Notes: generated by a model from the sequence alone, not told the origin. 64,000 nucleotides of DNA from Kitasatospora sp. NBC_00374 (GCF_041434935.1 NZ_CP107964.1:1178001-1242000), one strand, 5' to 3'. Shown: positions 17,740-28,817, numbered from the stretch's first letter. Numbers and translations: made by a program.

Positions 17740-17850
17740 TCGAGTCCACCCGGAACCGCTGGCGGGCATCGGCGGGGCCCGTCTGGCCGCGCCGGTCCGC
17801 TCCGGCGCGATGTTCAAACGGCGCCGTGATCGAACCCACCGGGGGGACGC
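17740..17850 (+). pseudogene. IS256/Mutator transposase C-terminal scrap
   Basis: Pieces in two frames, KPVESTRNRWRAS, IGGARLAAPVRSGAMFK and NGAVIEPT, align with the C-terminus of IS256-type transposases (ESTxxRWR, HLVALVRAGAxF, NGxxVER). It is very short and frameshifted. Confidence 0.45.
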
Positions 17851-18088
17851 CACCGCAGTCTGATCACACATCATCGATCCACAGCACTTGACAACTGCTC
17901 ATGTTCCTGACAGCACTGGCACTGCACCACTCCCACGAACGGCACCGCACTCCCGAAGGGAGGGATCAGCACATGACCAAGCCTGAGTGGACGTTAAGTC
18001 CCTTTTCTTTCGGTTCGTGATCGCTCGTTCGTGTGAACGTCGACCGTACTGGCGTGCCAGCCGGGGTTCGGGTGATGTTCTGCGGCGC

Positions 18089-18943
18089 ATGGACAGACGG
18101 GCGTATCCGAGCGACTTATCGGACGAGCAGTGGGCGTTGATCGAGCCGATGATCACGGCCTGGAAGCAGGACCGGGTGGCGCGGTCGGCTACCGGGGATC
18201 CGGGGTCCTGCGATCTGCGGGAGATCGTGAACGCGATCTTCTACCAGAACCGGACGGGCTGTCAGTGGCGCTACCTGCCCCATGACCTGCCGTCCTGGTC
18301 GGCGGTGTTCTACTACTTCGGCCTGTGGCGCCAGGACGGGCTCGACCAGCGGATCCAGGAACTCCTGCGCTGCCAGGTGAGGGAGCGAGCCCGCCGATTA
18401 GAGGACCCGTCCCTCGTGATCATCGACACCCAGTCCGTCCGGGCGGCCGCCGGCGTCCCGAAGACCACGACGGGGCTGGACGCGAACAAGAAGGTGTCGG
18501 GGCGCAAGCGGGGACTGGCCGTGGACGTCCTGGGGCTGATCATCGGCGTTGTCGTCCTGGCCGCCTCCGCCCACGACAACGCCGCCGGCACCGCCCTGCT
18601 CGACCAGGTCGCCGAGCGGTGCGGGATGCGTCTGGAGAAGGCTCTGGTGGACCAGGGCTTCAAGGACGAGGTCGTCATCCACGGCGCTTTGCTGGATATC
18701 GACGTCGAGGTCGTCCGCCGCAACCCGGCCGACCAGGGCAAGGGTTTCGTCCCGCAGCCGAAACGGTGGGTGGTGGAGCAGACGAACGGCACCTTGATGC
18801 TGCATCGGCGCCTCGCCCGCGAGTACGACCACCGGCCCGACAACTCCGCCTCACGCGTCTACTGGGCCTCCACCGCGAACATGACCCGCCGCCTCACCAC
18901 ACCGGCCCCGGCCTGGCGCGACACCCTCGGACTGGCGGCGTGA
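18089..18943 (+). CDS. IS5-family DDE transposase
   Basis: From ATG 18089 (MDRRAYPSDLSDEQWALIEP) the protein has 284 residues. The DUF4096-like N-terminus is followed by the catalytic D in VIIDTQSVRAA, the second D region in KRGLAVDVLGLIIGVVVLAA, and the E motif in WVVEQTNGTLMLHRRLAREY. A TTA codon occurs at 18398-18400; in Streptomyces this makes translation depend on the bldA tRNA, which could limit transposition to late growth. The longer frame from 17987 begins in the IS end and is unlikely. Confidence 0.92.
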   Translation: MDRRAYPSDLSDEQWALIEPMITAWKQDRVARSATGDPGSCDLREIVNAIFYQNRTGCQWRYLPHDLPSWSAVFYYFGLWRQDGLDQRIQELLRCQVRERARRLEDPSLVIIDTQSVRAAAGVPKTTTGLDANKKVSGRKRGLAVDVLGLIIGVVVLAASAHDNAAGTALLDQVAERCGMRLEKALVDQGFKDEVVIHGALLDIDVEVVRRNPADQGKGFVPQPKRWVVEQTNGTLMLHRRLAREYDHRPDNSASRVYWASTANMTRRLTTPAPAWRDTLGLAA

Positions 18944-19338
18944 ACGTCGCCGAACTCCTGGCAGACCTCCAGAGCCGGCAGGACGAGGCCACCGCCCGGG
19001 CCGCAGAACTACGCGCCCGGATCGAAGAGCTCGCCGCCGATCTGACCCAGACCGAAGCGCGGCTCACGGACCTGGCCACCACCCGAAAGATCATCATGGA
19101 GGTCACGCCGGCAGGAACCGAATCCGAACCGCCCGAGACGAACACCACCTACCAGGCCATCGTGAACGCCTTCAACCAGCACCCCGCCCACGCATTCCGG
19201 GCACGCGAGCTGCACGAACTCCTCGGCATGCCCACCGACGAGGCGTCCGTCAACATCACCCGCAGCCGCCTCGGACGCCTCACTCGCCAAGGCTTCCTCA
19301 CCCAACCCGGACGCGGCCGCTACCAGAAACGGACTTAA
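18940..19338 (+). CDS. IS5 passenger: coiled-coil plus winged-helix-like protein
   Basis: GTG at 18940 overlaps the transposase stop (GTGA), so it is translationally coupled. The 132 residues comprise a heptad-rich coiled coil (about 3-50, LADLQSRQDEATARAAELRA onward) and a C-terminal segment resembling a winged helix (AFRARELHELLGMPTDEASV, SRLGRLTRQGFL). It ends 6 bp before the right terminus. The role may be regulation of the element or DNA binding; no named family is recognised. Confidence 0.75.
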   Translation: MNVAELLADLQSRQDEATARAAELRARIEELAADLTQTEARLTDLATTRKIIMEVTPAGTESEPPETNTTYQAIVNAFNQHPAHAFRARELHELLGMPTDEASVNITRSRLGRLTRQGFLTQPGRGRYQKRT

Positions 19339-20612
19339 CGTCCACTGAGGGCGCGGGATACGACTACGACGTCGCCATCAGCGGAGCCAGCCTCGCCGGC
19401 AGCGCCGCGGCGATCTTGCTCGCTCGACGCGGCGTCCGCGTCGCACTGCTGGAACGCCGCTCGGACCCCGAAACCTACAAGGTGCTCTGCACCCACTCCC
19501 TCACGGCCAACGCCTACCCGGTGCTGGACGAACTCGGTCTCGTCCCCGCTCTCGAGGAGGCGGGAGCCGTCCGCAACGAAGCCCGCTGGTACACCCGGTG
19601 GGGATGGATCGAGCCGAAGGCAGCACCGGCGGGCCCCGAGCTGCCCTACGCGTACAACATTCGGCGCAGCATCCTCGACCCGTTGATCAGGTCCCGCGCG
19701 GCGCAGACGCCCGGCGTCGATCTGCTCCTCGGTCACCAGGTGACCGGGCTGGTCGGGGAAGCCGGGCGAACCGTGGGGGTACGCGCGTCGACACCCCAGG
19801 GCGAGCGCGAGATCCGGGCCCGTCTGGTGGTCGGCGCCGATGGCAAGGACTCGGCCGTGGCGAAGTTCGCCGGGGTGCCGGCTCGGCTGTACGAGAACGC
19901 GCGGTTCGCCTATCTCGCGCACTTCCGCAACCTTCCGTTGCACGGCGGGATCGGTCACACCTGGTTCCTCGAGCCCGACATGGCGTACGCGTTTCCCAAC
20001 GACGACGGGGTGACGGTCATCGCGGTGCTCCCGGACAAGGAACGGCTGCCGGCCTTCCGGGAAGACCTGGAGGGCAGCTTCCTCGAGTTCGTCCGTTCCC
20101 TGCCCGAGGCGCCGCCCATCGACTCCGCGGAGCGCATCACGAAGATCATCGGCACTGTCAACTACCCGTTTCACAGCCGCAAACCGACCGCGCCAGGCGT
20201 CGCGTTGATCGGCGACGCCGCCCTGACCGGCGACCCCCTGTGGGGAGTGGGATGCGGGTGGGCCCTGCAGTCCGCACAATGGCTGACAGAGGCGGTCGCC
20301 ACGGCCGCAACGGGTCGGGGCGACCTCAACAGGTCACTCGCGGTGTACGCACGCAGGCACCGACGCCGGCTGCGCGGTCACCAGTACCTGGCCGCCGACT
20401 TCGCCAAGGCCCGTCCGTTCAACCCCTTGGAGCGGCTGATGTACTCGGCGGCAGCACGCGATCAAGCGGTGGCGCGGCACATGCATCTCTTTGCATCCCG
20501 CCTGATCGGTCCGCTGCGCTTCCTGAACCCCGTGGCGCTGGCCAGGGCTTCAGCCGTCAACATCAAACACCGCGGGGCGGCTGGGCCACCCGCGCACGTG
20601 TCACGCACGCGG

Positions 20613-21092
20613 TCATGACAGGCTCGCCTCCCACTTCACACGGTCCTGGCAGCTTCCGCAGAATGGAGCACTGGACCCCTCTGGGGACCTCTGGAGGAGA
20701 GACGGAGCCGACTTGCCGGCCGCCAATGCCGTGTCGAGTGCCGCCACTGGGCCGGCGACCACGACACCGGGTGTACGCAGCTGCGTCACCTCCGCTTCCA
20801 GCTCGGCGACACGGGCCTCGAGTCGCTGCACGTCTCGCGCTGCGTCCTTGTATCCCTCCTTGTTGCGCCTGGCGACGTGTGTGAGGGTGTCCACCCGGTC
20901 CGCGAAGACGTCGCGTTCGGCGGCGATCGACTGCACGACCTGGCCGGCGATGACCGCCGCAATCCAGTCGACCCATTCGTTGATGCGCTCGGTGCCCGGG
21001 TTGCCGATCAGTTCGGCATCCTGCAGGCCGTTGAGCATGGCTGGGCGGATGGCGTCGGCGATGCGCTGCTGCGGGCCGGGCTGCTCGGTCAC
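20613..21092 (-). CDS. Hypothetical helical/coiled-coil protein
   Basis: 159 residues from GTG 21092, overlapping the upstream stop by 4 bp. It begins TEQPGPQQRIADAIRPAML, with a conserved-looking middle (GTERINEWVDWIAAVIAGQV) and a coiled coil (RLEARVAELEAEVTQLRTPG). It is similar in style to small phage- or plasmid-borne proteins of actinomycetes, but no family is recognised. The 3' end converges on and overlaps the FAD gene by 6 bp. Confidence 0.55.
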   Translation of the reverse strand: MTEQPGPQQRIADAIRPAMLNGLQDAELIGNPGTERINEWVDWIAAVIAGQVVQSIAAERDVFADRVDTLTHVARRNKEGYKDAARDVQRLEARVAELEAEVTQLRTPGVVVAGPVAALDTALAAGKSAPSLLQRSPEGSSAPFCGSCQDRVKWEASLS

Positions 21093-21334
21093 AGCTGCTC
21101 CTCGATCACGATTCTGATGGCTTCGCCGACTGCTTCGGTGCGGATGGTGTCGGGGAAGCGATCTTCCCATGCGCCGGCTCTCTGTTGATGCATGCGAGCT
21201 TGCGACTGTGCAGTCGACGCTCTTCCTTGACCGCCCAATGGCGTACCCACGTGGTGGCCGACGATCTCTTCCAGCAATTCCCCAAGGTCAAAGTCCTTCT
21301 CGACGACGGCTGCTTGGGCCTCCGAAGGGACCAT
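21089..21334 (-). CDS. Hypothetical small protein, possibly truncated
   Basis: 81 residues; the stop overlaps the next gene's GTG (GTGA). The sequence (VVEKDFDLGELLEEIVGHHV, then EDRFPDTIRTEAVGEAIRIV) is protein-like but unassigned. The ATG at 21334 has no clear ribosome binding site, and the frame is open upstream towards a repeat fragment at 21386-21421, so the 5' part may be lost. Confidence 0.4.
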   Translation of the reverse strand: MVPSEAQAAVVEKDFDLGELLEEIVGHHVGTPLGGQGRASTAQSQARMHQQRAGAWEDRFPDTIRTEAVGEAIRIVIEEQL

Positions 21335-21385
21335 CCCGGCAAGACGATCACACCGCCGAGAAAGCCGAACAAGACAGCCGAATCG

Positions 21386-21421
21386 CTGGTGGAACCCCTC
21401 AGCCCGTCGAACACTCTGTCA
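21386..21421 (-). repeat. GH1-type repeat fragment with 16-bp motif
   Basis: The plus strand contains the last bases of the GH1 repeat (CTGGTGGAACCCCTCAGCCC) joined to GTCGAACACTCTGTCA (21406-21421), one base different from the consensus motif. The rest of the GH1 segment is missing. Confidence 0.7.
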
Positions 21422-21665
21422 CCCCACTGACCCGCAGGCCTCAGGGCGGGCGGACCACTGCGCGCCGCACGTCCCGGAGCAGGGGTCGGCCGCTGCCGGC
21501 CGGGATCGATCTGGTCCGCCGGGCGGACGTCCCCGGTCGGCGGCCGCATCAAGGTATCCCCGTCGTCGCCCGGTTGAACCAGTGCAGTTCGCCGAGGGTG
21601 TCGATGAGGTGGGTCGGGGTGGCCGCCGGGAATCCGGTCGATCCGGTGGGCGCGCGGTCGTCGGG

Positions 21666-22823
21666 CTACGGCCGACGCGGTGTGTCCGGCGGCTCCGTGG
21701 TCGAGGCCGTGGCCTGCGTCGAAGCGGCGACATCGACGGAGACGGGTGCGTGCCAGCGGAACAGCCAGGACATGGGGGCGAGAGCCACACCCTCCGGCAC
21801 CGCGCGGGTACCGACGTCGCGCAGGGTCGCGCGCCACCGGGAGTTGGGCATGTTGTTGTGGGTCATCTGGCGCGACATCCACGACACCGCCCGCACCCGT
21901 CGCCGCCGCGCCTTCGAATAGGCTCGCAGATCGGGCGCGTGGGCCGCGAGTGTCACCGCGTCCTCGAGGGCCATGGCGGCACCCTGTCCGAGTTCCGGGC
22001 GCATCGCGTGCGCCGAGTCGCCCACCAATGCGACCTTCCCGACAGCAAGCGTTCTCGGCACCGGCACTTCGAGGAACTCGTCGCGCAGAATCCGTGCCGG
22101 ATCGGCCGCGGCGAGGACCTCGGGCACCGGCGACACCCATTCGGCGAAATGGTCGAGACCGTCGAAGCCGGGGTGGGCGGCCGCGAAGAAGTAGGTGCGC
22201 CCACCCGGCATCGGCAGCACGCCGAATTCCGCGTGCACTCCGACGATGCCACCGGCGAACTCGGGCACAGGGGTGTCGAGCACGCCACGCCAGGCGGTGA
22301 TCCCGGTGCGACGTACGGCGGTGTCGCCCGGCCACAGACGCTGCCGGATCGCGCTGTGCACTCCGTCGGCACCCACGATCAGATCGTGGCGCACCGTCTC
22401 GCCGCCGACGCGCAGGGTACCGTCAGGGGCGACCTCGTCGACCGAGCTGCCCGGCCGCAGGCAGTCGCCCGGAAGTGCTTGCGCGAGAAGGGAGATGAGG
22501 TCCGCGCGGTGCAGCACCACGAATCCACCCGCGAGCGGTTTCGCCCAGCGCGTGAACAGGACCTGCCCGGCGGCGTTCCGGACCTCACCGGGACCCTCGC
22601 CAACCCCTGCGGCTCGAACAGCGGCACCCACGCCGAGCGCGTCCAACGCAGTGATCGCGTTGGGGAACAGGGAGATTCCCGCGCCCACTTCGGTGAACTC
22701 CGGTGCCCGCTCGTAGACGGTCACCTGCCATCCGGCCTTGCGCAGCGCGATCGCGGAAGCGAGGCCGCCGATCCCGCCGCCCACGATCCCGGCACTGCGA
22801 ACTTGCGACATGGAACGCGACAT
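21666..22823 (-). CDS. FAD-dependent monooxygenase, salicylate-hydroxylase type
   Basis: A 385-residue group A flavin monooxygenase, expected to use NAD(P)H and O2 for hydroxylation or epoxidation. Motifs: dinucleotide fold IVGGGIGGLASAIALRKAG with the acidic end of strand 2 (TVYERAPE), the DG motif LIVGADGVHSAIRQRLW, and the GD motif VALVGDSAHAMRPELGQGAA. It is full-length with an Ala/Thr/Pro-rich tail. ATG at 22823 is taken; a second in-frame ATG lies at 22811. A perfect 12-bp inverted repeat 35 bp upstream is a likely operator. Substrate unknown; the neighbouring prenyl synthases suggest an isoprenoid. Confidence 0.85.
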   Translation of the reverse strand: MSRSMSQVRSAGIVGGGIGGLASAIALRKAGWQVTVYERAPEFTEVGAGISLFPNAITALDALGVGAAVRAAGVGEGPGEVRNAAGQVLFTRWAKPLAGGFVVLHRADLISLLAQALPGDCLRPGSSVDEVAPDGTLRVGGETVRHDLIVGADGVHSAIRQRLWPGDTAVRRTGITAWRGVLDTPVPEFAGGIVGVHAEFGVLPMPGGRTYFFAAAHPGFDGLDHFAEWVSPVPEVLAAADPARILRDEFLEVPVPRTLAVGKVALVGDSAHAMRPELGQGAAMALEDAVTLAAHAPDLRAYSKARRRRVRAVSWMSRQMTHNNMPNSRWRATLRDVGTRAVPEGVALAPMSWLFRWHAPVSVDVAASTQATASTTEPPDTPRRP

Positions 22824-22857
22824 GTTCTGCCCCCTTCCGGATCCCGGCTTACCCGAA

Positions 22858-22885
22858 GCCGTTGTTACTCGACAGTAACAACGGC
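22858..22885. promoter_or_regulatory. Candidate operator: perfect 12-bp inverted repeat
   Basis: Arms GCCGTTGTTACT and AGTAACAACGGC flank CGAC. It is centred about 48 bp upstream of the monooxygenase start. The size and central GTTACT/AGTAAC symmetry are typical of TetR-type operators. No TetR gene lies nearby; the closest regulator trace is the MmyB-type scrap at 22951-23184. There is no T-run, so a terminator is less likely. Confidence 0.6.
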
Positions 22886-22950
22886 TCGGTGGGGTTGCCC
22901 AGAGCCGGCATCAGCCACTGGGCGAGGAAGGCATCTCGGACGCACTCCTC

Positions 22951-23184
22951 CTACGAGGCCGCCCGATTGAATGCATCGTCGGCGCTGCTGCTCGGGGAGG
23001 CCTGGTACACCACCGGTTGCTGATCCGGGGTGTTGACGGTGAACGTCTCATAGCGCAGATCGAGGTCGCCGATCTGCGGGTGGCGGGGCCGCTTCGATCC
23101 GTCGCACACGTCCCGCAGCGGGGGCGGTCGACACCGACGTGTACCTCCTGCCGCACCGCAGGGATGCCGGGTGAGCGCCACCAC
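22951..23184 (-). pseudogene. MmyB-type XRE regulator, C-terminal scrap
   Basis: The minus strand ends HPQIGDLDLRYETFTVNTPD and VVYQASPSSSADDAF with a stop, the terminal part of MmyB-like ligand-binding domains (HPxVGxLxLxYE...YTAEPGSPSADAL). The HTH and most of the sensor are absent. It may have been the regulator of the adjacent oxygenase. Confidence 0.55.
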
Positions 23185-23298
23185 CCGTTCGGGCTGTGGC
23201 TACGCTCGGTCTCCCAGCAGTACCCGACCAATGACATCGTCCGCACCGCCGTCGCTGCCCGGCGGCAGACGGCATGTGAAGCGGCACAGGGATCGACC

Positions 23299-24053
23299 AT
23301 GACTTCCTCCCCTTTCGCCGACCCGGCGTTCTACGCCGACCGCTACCCCACCTACGCCGCCCTGCGCGCGGCGACCGACCTGTTCGCCACCGGCGACCAC
23401 CGGCGGATCGACGCCGCGTCCCACGCCGTGGCCGGCTACATGTCGGAGCTGATCAGCAGCAAGCGCACGCGCCCGGACCGCTCGCTGCTCTCCGACCTGA
23501 TCGCAGTCCACGACGAGGACGCCGACCGGCTCAGCGAGGACGAGCTGCTCTCCCTGGCCGTGTTGCTGCTGGTCGCCGGCCACGAGACCACCACCGCGGC
23601 GATCGGCAACGCCGTGCTGGCGCTGCTCCGGCACCCCGCCGAGCTGGAGCACCTGCGCACAAGCCCACACGGCATCCGGACCGCCGTCGACGAGCTCCTC
23701 CGGTACGACTCCCCGGTCAGCATTGCCACGTGGCGGTGGGCACCCGACGAGGTGGATCTCAGCGGTACCCCGGTGCCCGCCGGCAGCCCGGTCTTCGTGT
23801 GCCCGGGCGCAGCCAACCGCGACCCCGGGAGGTTCCCCGACCCCGACCGGCTCGACCTCGGCCGCGCGAACGCCGCCAGCCATCTGGCCTTTGGCCACGG
23901 GATCCACCGCTGGCTCACGCGGAGGTCGAGATCGTGCTCGGCGTCCTCCTCGAGCGCTTCCCCCGTATGCACCTGACGGCCCTTGCCGACCGGCTCGTCC
24001 GGCGGCAGTCCCGGCTGGTCCGCGGCGTCGTCGCCCTGCCGGTGAGCCATTAG
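23299..24053 (+). pseudogene. Cytochrome P450 with internal deletion and lost heme Cys
   Basis: From ATG 23299 the protein starts like a bacterial P450 (FADPAFYADRYPTYAALRA) but jumps directly to the region before the I-helix (about 150 residues missing). It keeps the I-helix LLLVAGHETTTAA and the ExxR-type segment DELLRYDSPVS. The heme loop reads HLAFGHGIHRWLT, with the Cys-x-Gly part deleted, and a frameshift at about 23915 leads to EIVLGVLLERFPRM and the normal C-terminus in another frame. It cannot bind heme normally. It lies 260 bp before the second prenyl synthase. Confidence 0.8.
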
Positions 24054-24132
24054 GCGCTTGCGGAGGGGGGTCGGGATCCTCCCCGCCCGCACCGCAAGCC
24101 CCAACTCTCGTGCACAGCACCGGTCCCCGGCC

Positions 24133-24178
24133 CCGGTACTCCAGCCGGACGTCGACATTCTGCCTGCTGGAGTACCGG
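24133..24178. promoter_or_regulatory. 13-bp inverted repeat upstream of prenyl synthase
   Basis: Arms CCGGTACTCCAGC (24133-24145) and GCTGGAGTACCGG (24166-24178) match perfectly with a 20-bp spacer, ending 135 bp before the synthase start. It could be a regulator binding site or a stem-loop ending P450 transcription. Confidence 0.5.
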
Positions 24179-24313
24179 TGCCGCGCCGCGCCAGTCCGTC
24201 GTCGGCGGAGGCCGGGGGCGTTCCGGAGGCGGGTCGGCGACGGCCATCCGCCGACGGACCCCGCCACGACCCGGCGGCGCGGGCGTGCCCGTGCGGATGA
24301 GAGGGTGGGCCCC

Positions 24314-25396
24314 GTGGACGAGACGATCATGGCAGCCGCCCGCGAACGAGCCGCCGAACACCGGCACCGGTTCGACCTCCGCTTCGAGGCCTACTTCGCC
24401 GCCCTGCCGGAACGCCTCGACACCCCGCCGCTCAGCCGCTTCACCCCACACTGCCTGGAACTGCTGCGCGACCTCTCACTGCGCGGCGGCAAGCGGCTGC
24501 GGGTCGCCCTCCTGTACGAGGCCGCCCGACTGGTGACCACCGACCCGGTACCCGGCCTGGCTGAGGCCGCGCTGAGCATCGAACTGCTCCAGACTCACGG
24601 GCTCGTCCACGACGACATCATCGACGACACGCCCCTGCGCCGCGGCGGCCCCTCCACCTACTACGCCTACCGCCAGGAGTTCCCGGAGTCGGACCGCACC
24701 GCCCTCGGCCTGGCCGTCCTGGCCGGGGACCTCGCCGCCTTCCTCTCAATGCGGGTCCTGCTGGACGCGGACGTCCCCGCCGAGCTGCGCCAGGCGATGC
24801 TGGAGGTACAGCTCAACGCCGGCGCCGAGACGGTCACCGGCCAGATCATCGACCTCGAACGCGACTTCCGACCGCTCCCGGACGAGGAATTCCTGCACAC
24901 CGTCTGCGAGTACAAGTCCACCCGGTACTCCGTGCTCGCCCCGCTGCGACTGGGGCTGCTGGCCGCAGGTGAGGACGTGGCCCGCCACGACGCACGGCTG
25001 CGCCGGTACGCGACCCTGGTCGGCATCGGCGGCCAGCTCCGCGACGACTACCTCGACCTGTTCGGCGACGACGACACCATCGGCAAGTCCACCGGCACCG
25101 ACCTCCGCGCGGGCCGCCGCAGCTACGCCGTGAGCGCCCTGCTCGCCGCCGCGGACGAGACGCAGCGGGCCGTGGTGGAGTCCGCGCTCGGTGACCCGCA
25201 CTGCCCCGCCGACACAGTCGAGCACATCCGCGAGCTGGCCCGGCTGCTGGGCGTGGACGGGAAGCTCCGCTCCGACATGCGGCGCTGCGCCGATGCGGCC
25301 CGCACCGTGGCCCAGGGCTGGCGCCCGCACTGGCGCGAGGAGGCGGTGACCTTCTTCGAAGGCCTGCCGCTGTCGAACGTGATACCCGGCGAGTGA
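24314..25396 (+). CDS. Polyprenyl diphosphate synthase (FPP/GGPP type)
   Basis: 360 residues from GTG 24314 (GAGGGTGGG upstream; ATG at 24329 is an alternative). It has the RGGKRLRVALLYEA substrate segment, first Asp-rich motif VHDDIIDD (99-105), EYKSTRYS as the K-S/T box, and second Asp-rich motif QLRDDYLDLFGD (240-251) followed by GKSTGTDLRAGRRS. It makes trans-prenyl diphosphates. It differs clearly from the synthase at 11902, so this is not a duplication. The gene is intact, and is the last gene before a convergent xdhC. Confidence 0.88.
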   Translation: MDETIMAAARERAAEHRHRFDLRFEAYFAALPERLDTPPLSRFTPHCLELLRDLSLRGGKRLRVALLYEAARLVTTDPVPGLAEAALSIELLQTHGLVHDDIIDDTPLRRGGPSTYYAYRQEFPESDRTALGLAVLAGDLAAFLSMRVLLDADVPAELRQAMLEVQLNAGAETVTGQIIDLERDFRPLPDEEFLHTVCEYKSTRYSVLAPLRLGLLAAGEDVARHDARLRRYATLVGIGGQLRDDYLDLFGDDDTIGKSTGTDLRAGRRSYAVSALLAAADETQRAVVESALGDPHCPADTVEHIRELARLLGVDGKLRSDMRRCADAARTVAQGWRPHWREEAVTFFEGLPLSNVIPGE

Positions 25397-25407
25397 ACGG
25401 ATGGCCC

Positions 25408-25440
25408 GGGCTCCGGTGGGCACCCGGTCACCGGGAGCCC
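25408..25440. terminator. Hairpin between convergent genes
   Basis: GGGCTCCGGTG and CACCGGGAGCCC pair with one bulged base around a 10-nt loop, 12 bp after the prenyl synthase stop. Position between convergent genes supports a bidirectional terminator without a T-run, as is common in Streptomyces. 25441-25564 holds nothing else. Confidence 0.6.
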
Positions 25441-25564
25441 GTCCTTCCTGGGCAGATCCCGCGTTGTGATGGCTGCCTGTGCACCAGGCGACGCCGACGG
25501 GGTGCCAGGGATCGGATGGCCCCCCATACGAGCGCGGGGCACCCCTGTCGATCCGGCTGGAGAG

Positions 25565-26375
25565 TCAGTTCCCATCGGTTTCGAAGGCGCGCAGCAAATC
25601 GGCGGCGACGCTCACGGCAATTGTCGCGGGATCCTTGCCGGTGATGTCGGCCAGCCCGATCGGGGTCTTGATCCGATCGATGGTGGCCTCGTCGTGACCG
25701 CCCTCGGTGGCGAGGCGTTTGCGGAACCGCACCCACTTGGCCGCCGACCCGATCAGCCCGATGGAGCCGAGATGGGTTGTGCGCAAGGCGGCGTCGCACA
25801 GAGCGGCGTCCTCGGCGTGATCATGGGTCATGATCAGGATGTGGGTGCCGCGCGGCAACTCCGCCAGCACCTCCTCGGGCAGCAGCGGCGTGTGATGCAC
25901 GGTCACCTGCGCCACCGCGTCTGCCAGCACGTCGAGCCGCTCCTCGGTGAGCATGTCGGAGCGGGTGTCGATCAGATGGAGGTCGAGGTCCTGACGTGCC
26001 AGGATGCGCGCCAGTTCCAGCCCGACGTGCCCGACGCCGAAGATCGCCACCGCTCGAGCCGTCGGCAGCGGTTCGAGCAGCACGGAGACCATGCCTCCGC
26101 AGCACTGCACGCCATGCTGGTTGACCACCTTGTCGTTCAGGGCGAAATCAATCATCTCCGGCTCAGGCTTGGACGCGGCGATCATCTCCCGCGCCCGGTC
26201 GATCGCGACGGCCTCGACATTGCCGCCACCGATCGAGCCCCACGTCCCGGTCTGCCCCACAACGAGTTTCGCACCGGCGTCGCGCGGCGCATGGCCGCGC
26301 ACGGTCGCGACGGTCACCAGCACGCCGGACTCCCGGCGTGCTCGCAACCGTGCCACCGCGGCGACCCACGTCATG

Positions 26376-26383
<8 letters not shown>
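25565..26383 (-). CDS. xdhC: Molybdenum hydroxylase maturation factor XdhC
   Basis: 272 residues from GTG 26383, overlapping xdhB by 8 bp; ATG 26374, just after the xdhB stop, is an equally possible start. N-terminal XdhC/CoxI domain (LVTVATVRGHAPRDAGAKLV, GSIGGGNVEAVAI, CCGGMVSVLLEPL) and C-terminal Rossmann domain (AIFGVGHVGLELARILA, THDHAEDAALCDAAL, IGLIGSAAKWVRFRKRL). XdhC binds molybdenum cofactor and promotes its sulfuration and insertion into xanthine dehydrogenase. It is third in the xdhABC operon. Confidence 0.92.

Positions 26384-28813
<2,430 letters not shown>

Positions 28814-28817
<4 letters not shown>

Larger units (their letters stand above)
17988..19344 (+). mobile_element. 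Intact IS5-family insertion sequence, 1357 bp
   Basis: The ends are inverted: TGGACGTTAAGTCC at 17988 and GGACTTAACGTCCA ending at 19344. Both flanks carry CTGAG (17983-17987 and 19345-19349), a 5-bp target duplication. Inside are a DDE transposase and an overlapping passenger ORF. Matching duplication and intact ends mean a recent insertion, here into codon 5 of the FAD oxidoreductase gene. Confidence 0.92.
17973..20618 (+). pseudogene. FAD-dependent oxidoreductase interrupted by IS5 at codon 5
   Basis: The start ATGACCAAGCCTGAG (17973-17987), preceded by GGGAGGG, is followed directly by the IS. The gene resumes at 19350 in the same frame (GAGYDYDVAISGASLAGSAA) and runs to 20618. Removing the IS and one target copy restores 427 codons. 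The protein is a group A (PHBH-fold) flavoprotein: N-terminal GxSxxGSxAA dinucleotide fold, HSLTANAYPVLDELG, VVGADGKDSAVAK and the GDAALTGDPLWGVGCGWAL FAD-ribityl motif. It resembles geranylgeranyl-reductase/epoxidase-like enzymes, fitting the isoprenoid surroundings. A weak TTGACA lies at 17887-17892. In its present state the 5' end is separated from the body by 1.4 kb; expression from inside the IS is possible. Confidence 0.8.

Noticed and set aside
23200..24330. 376-residue minus-strand frame over the P450 remnant
   Set aside because: Antisense of recognisable P450 codons; no motif of its own.
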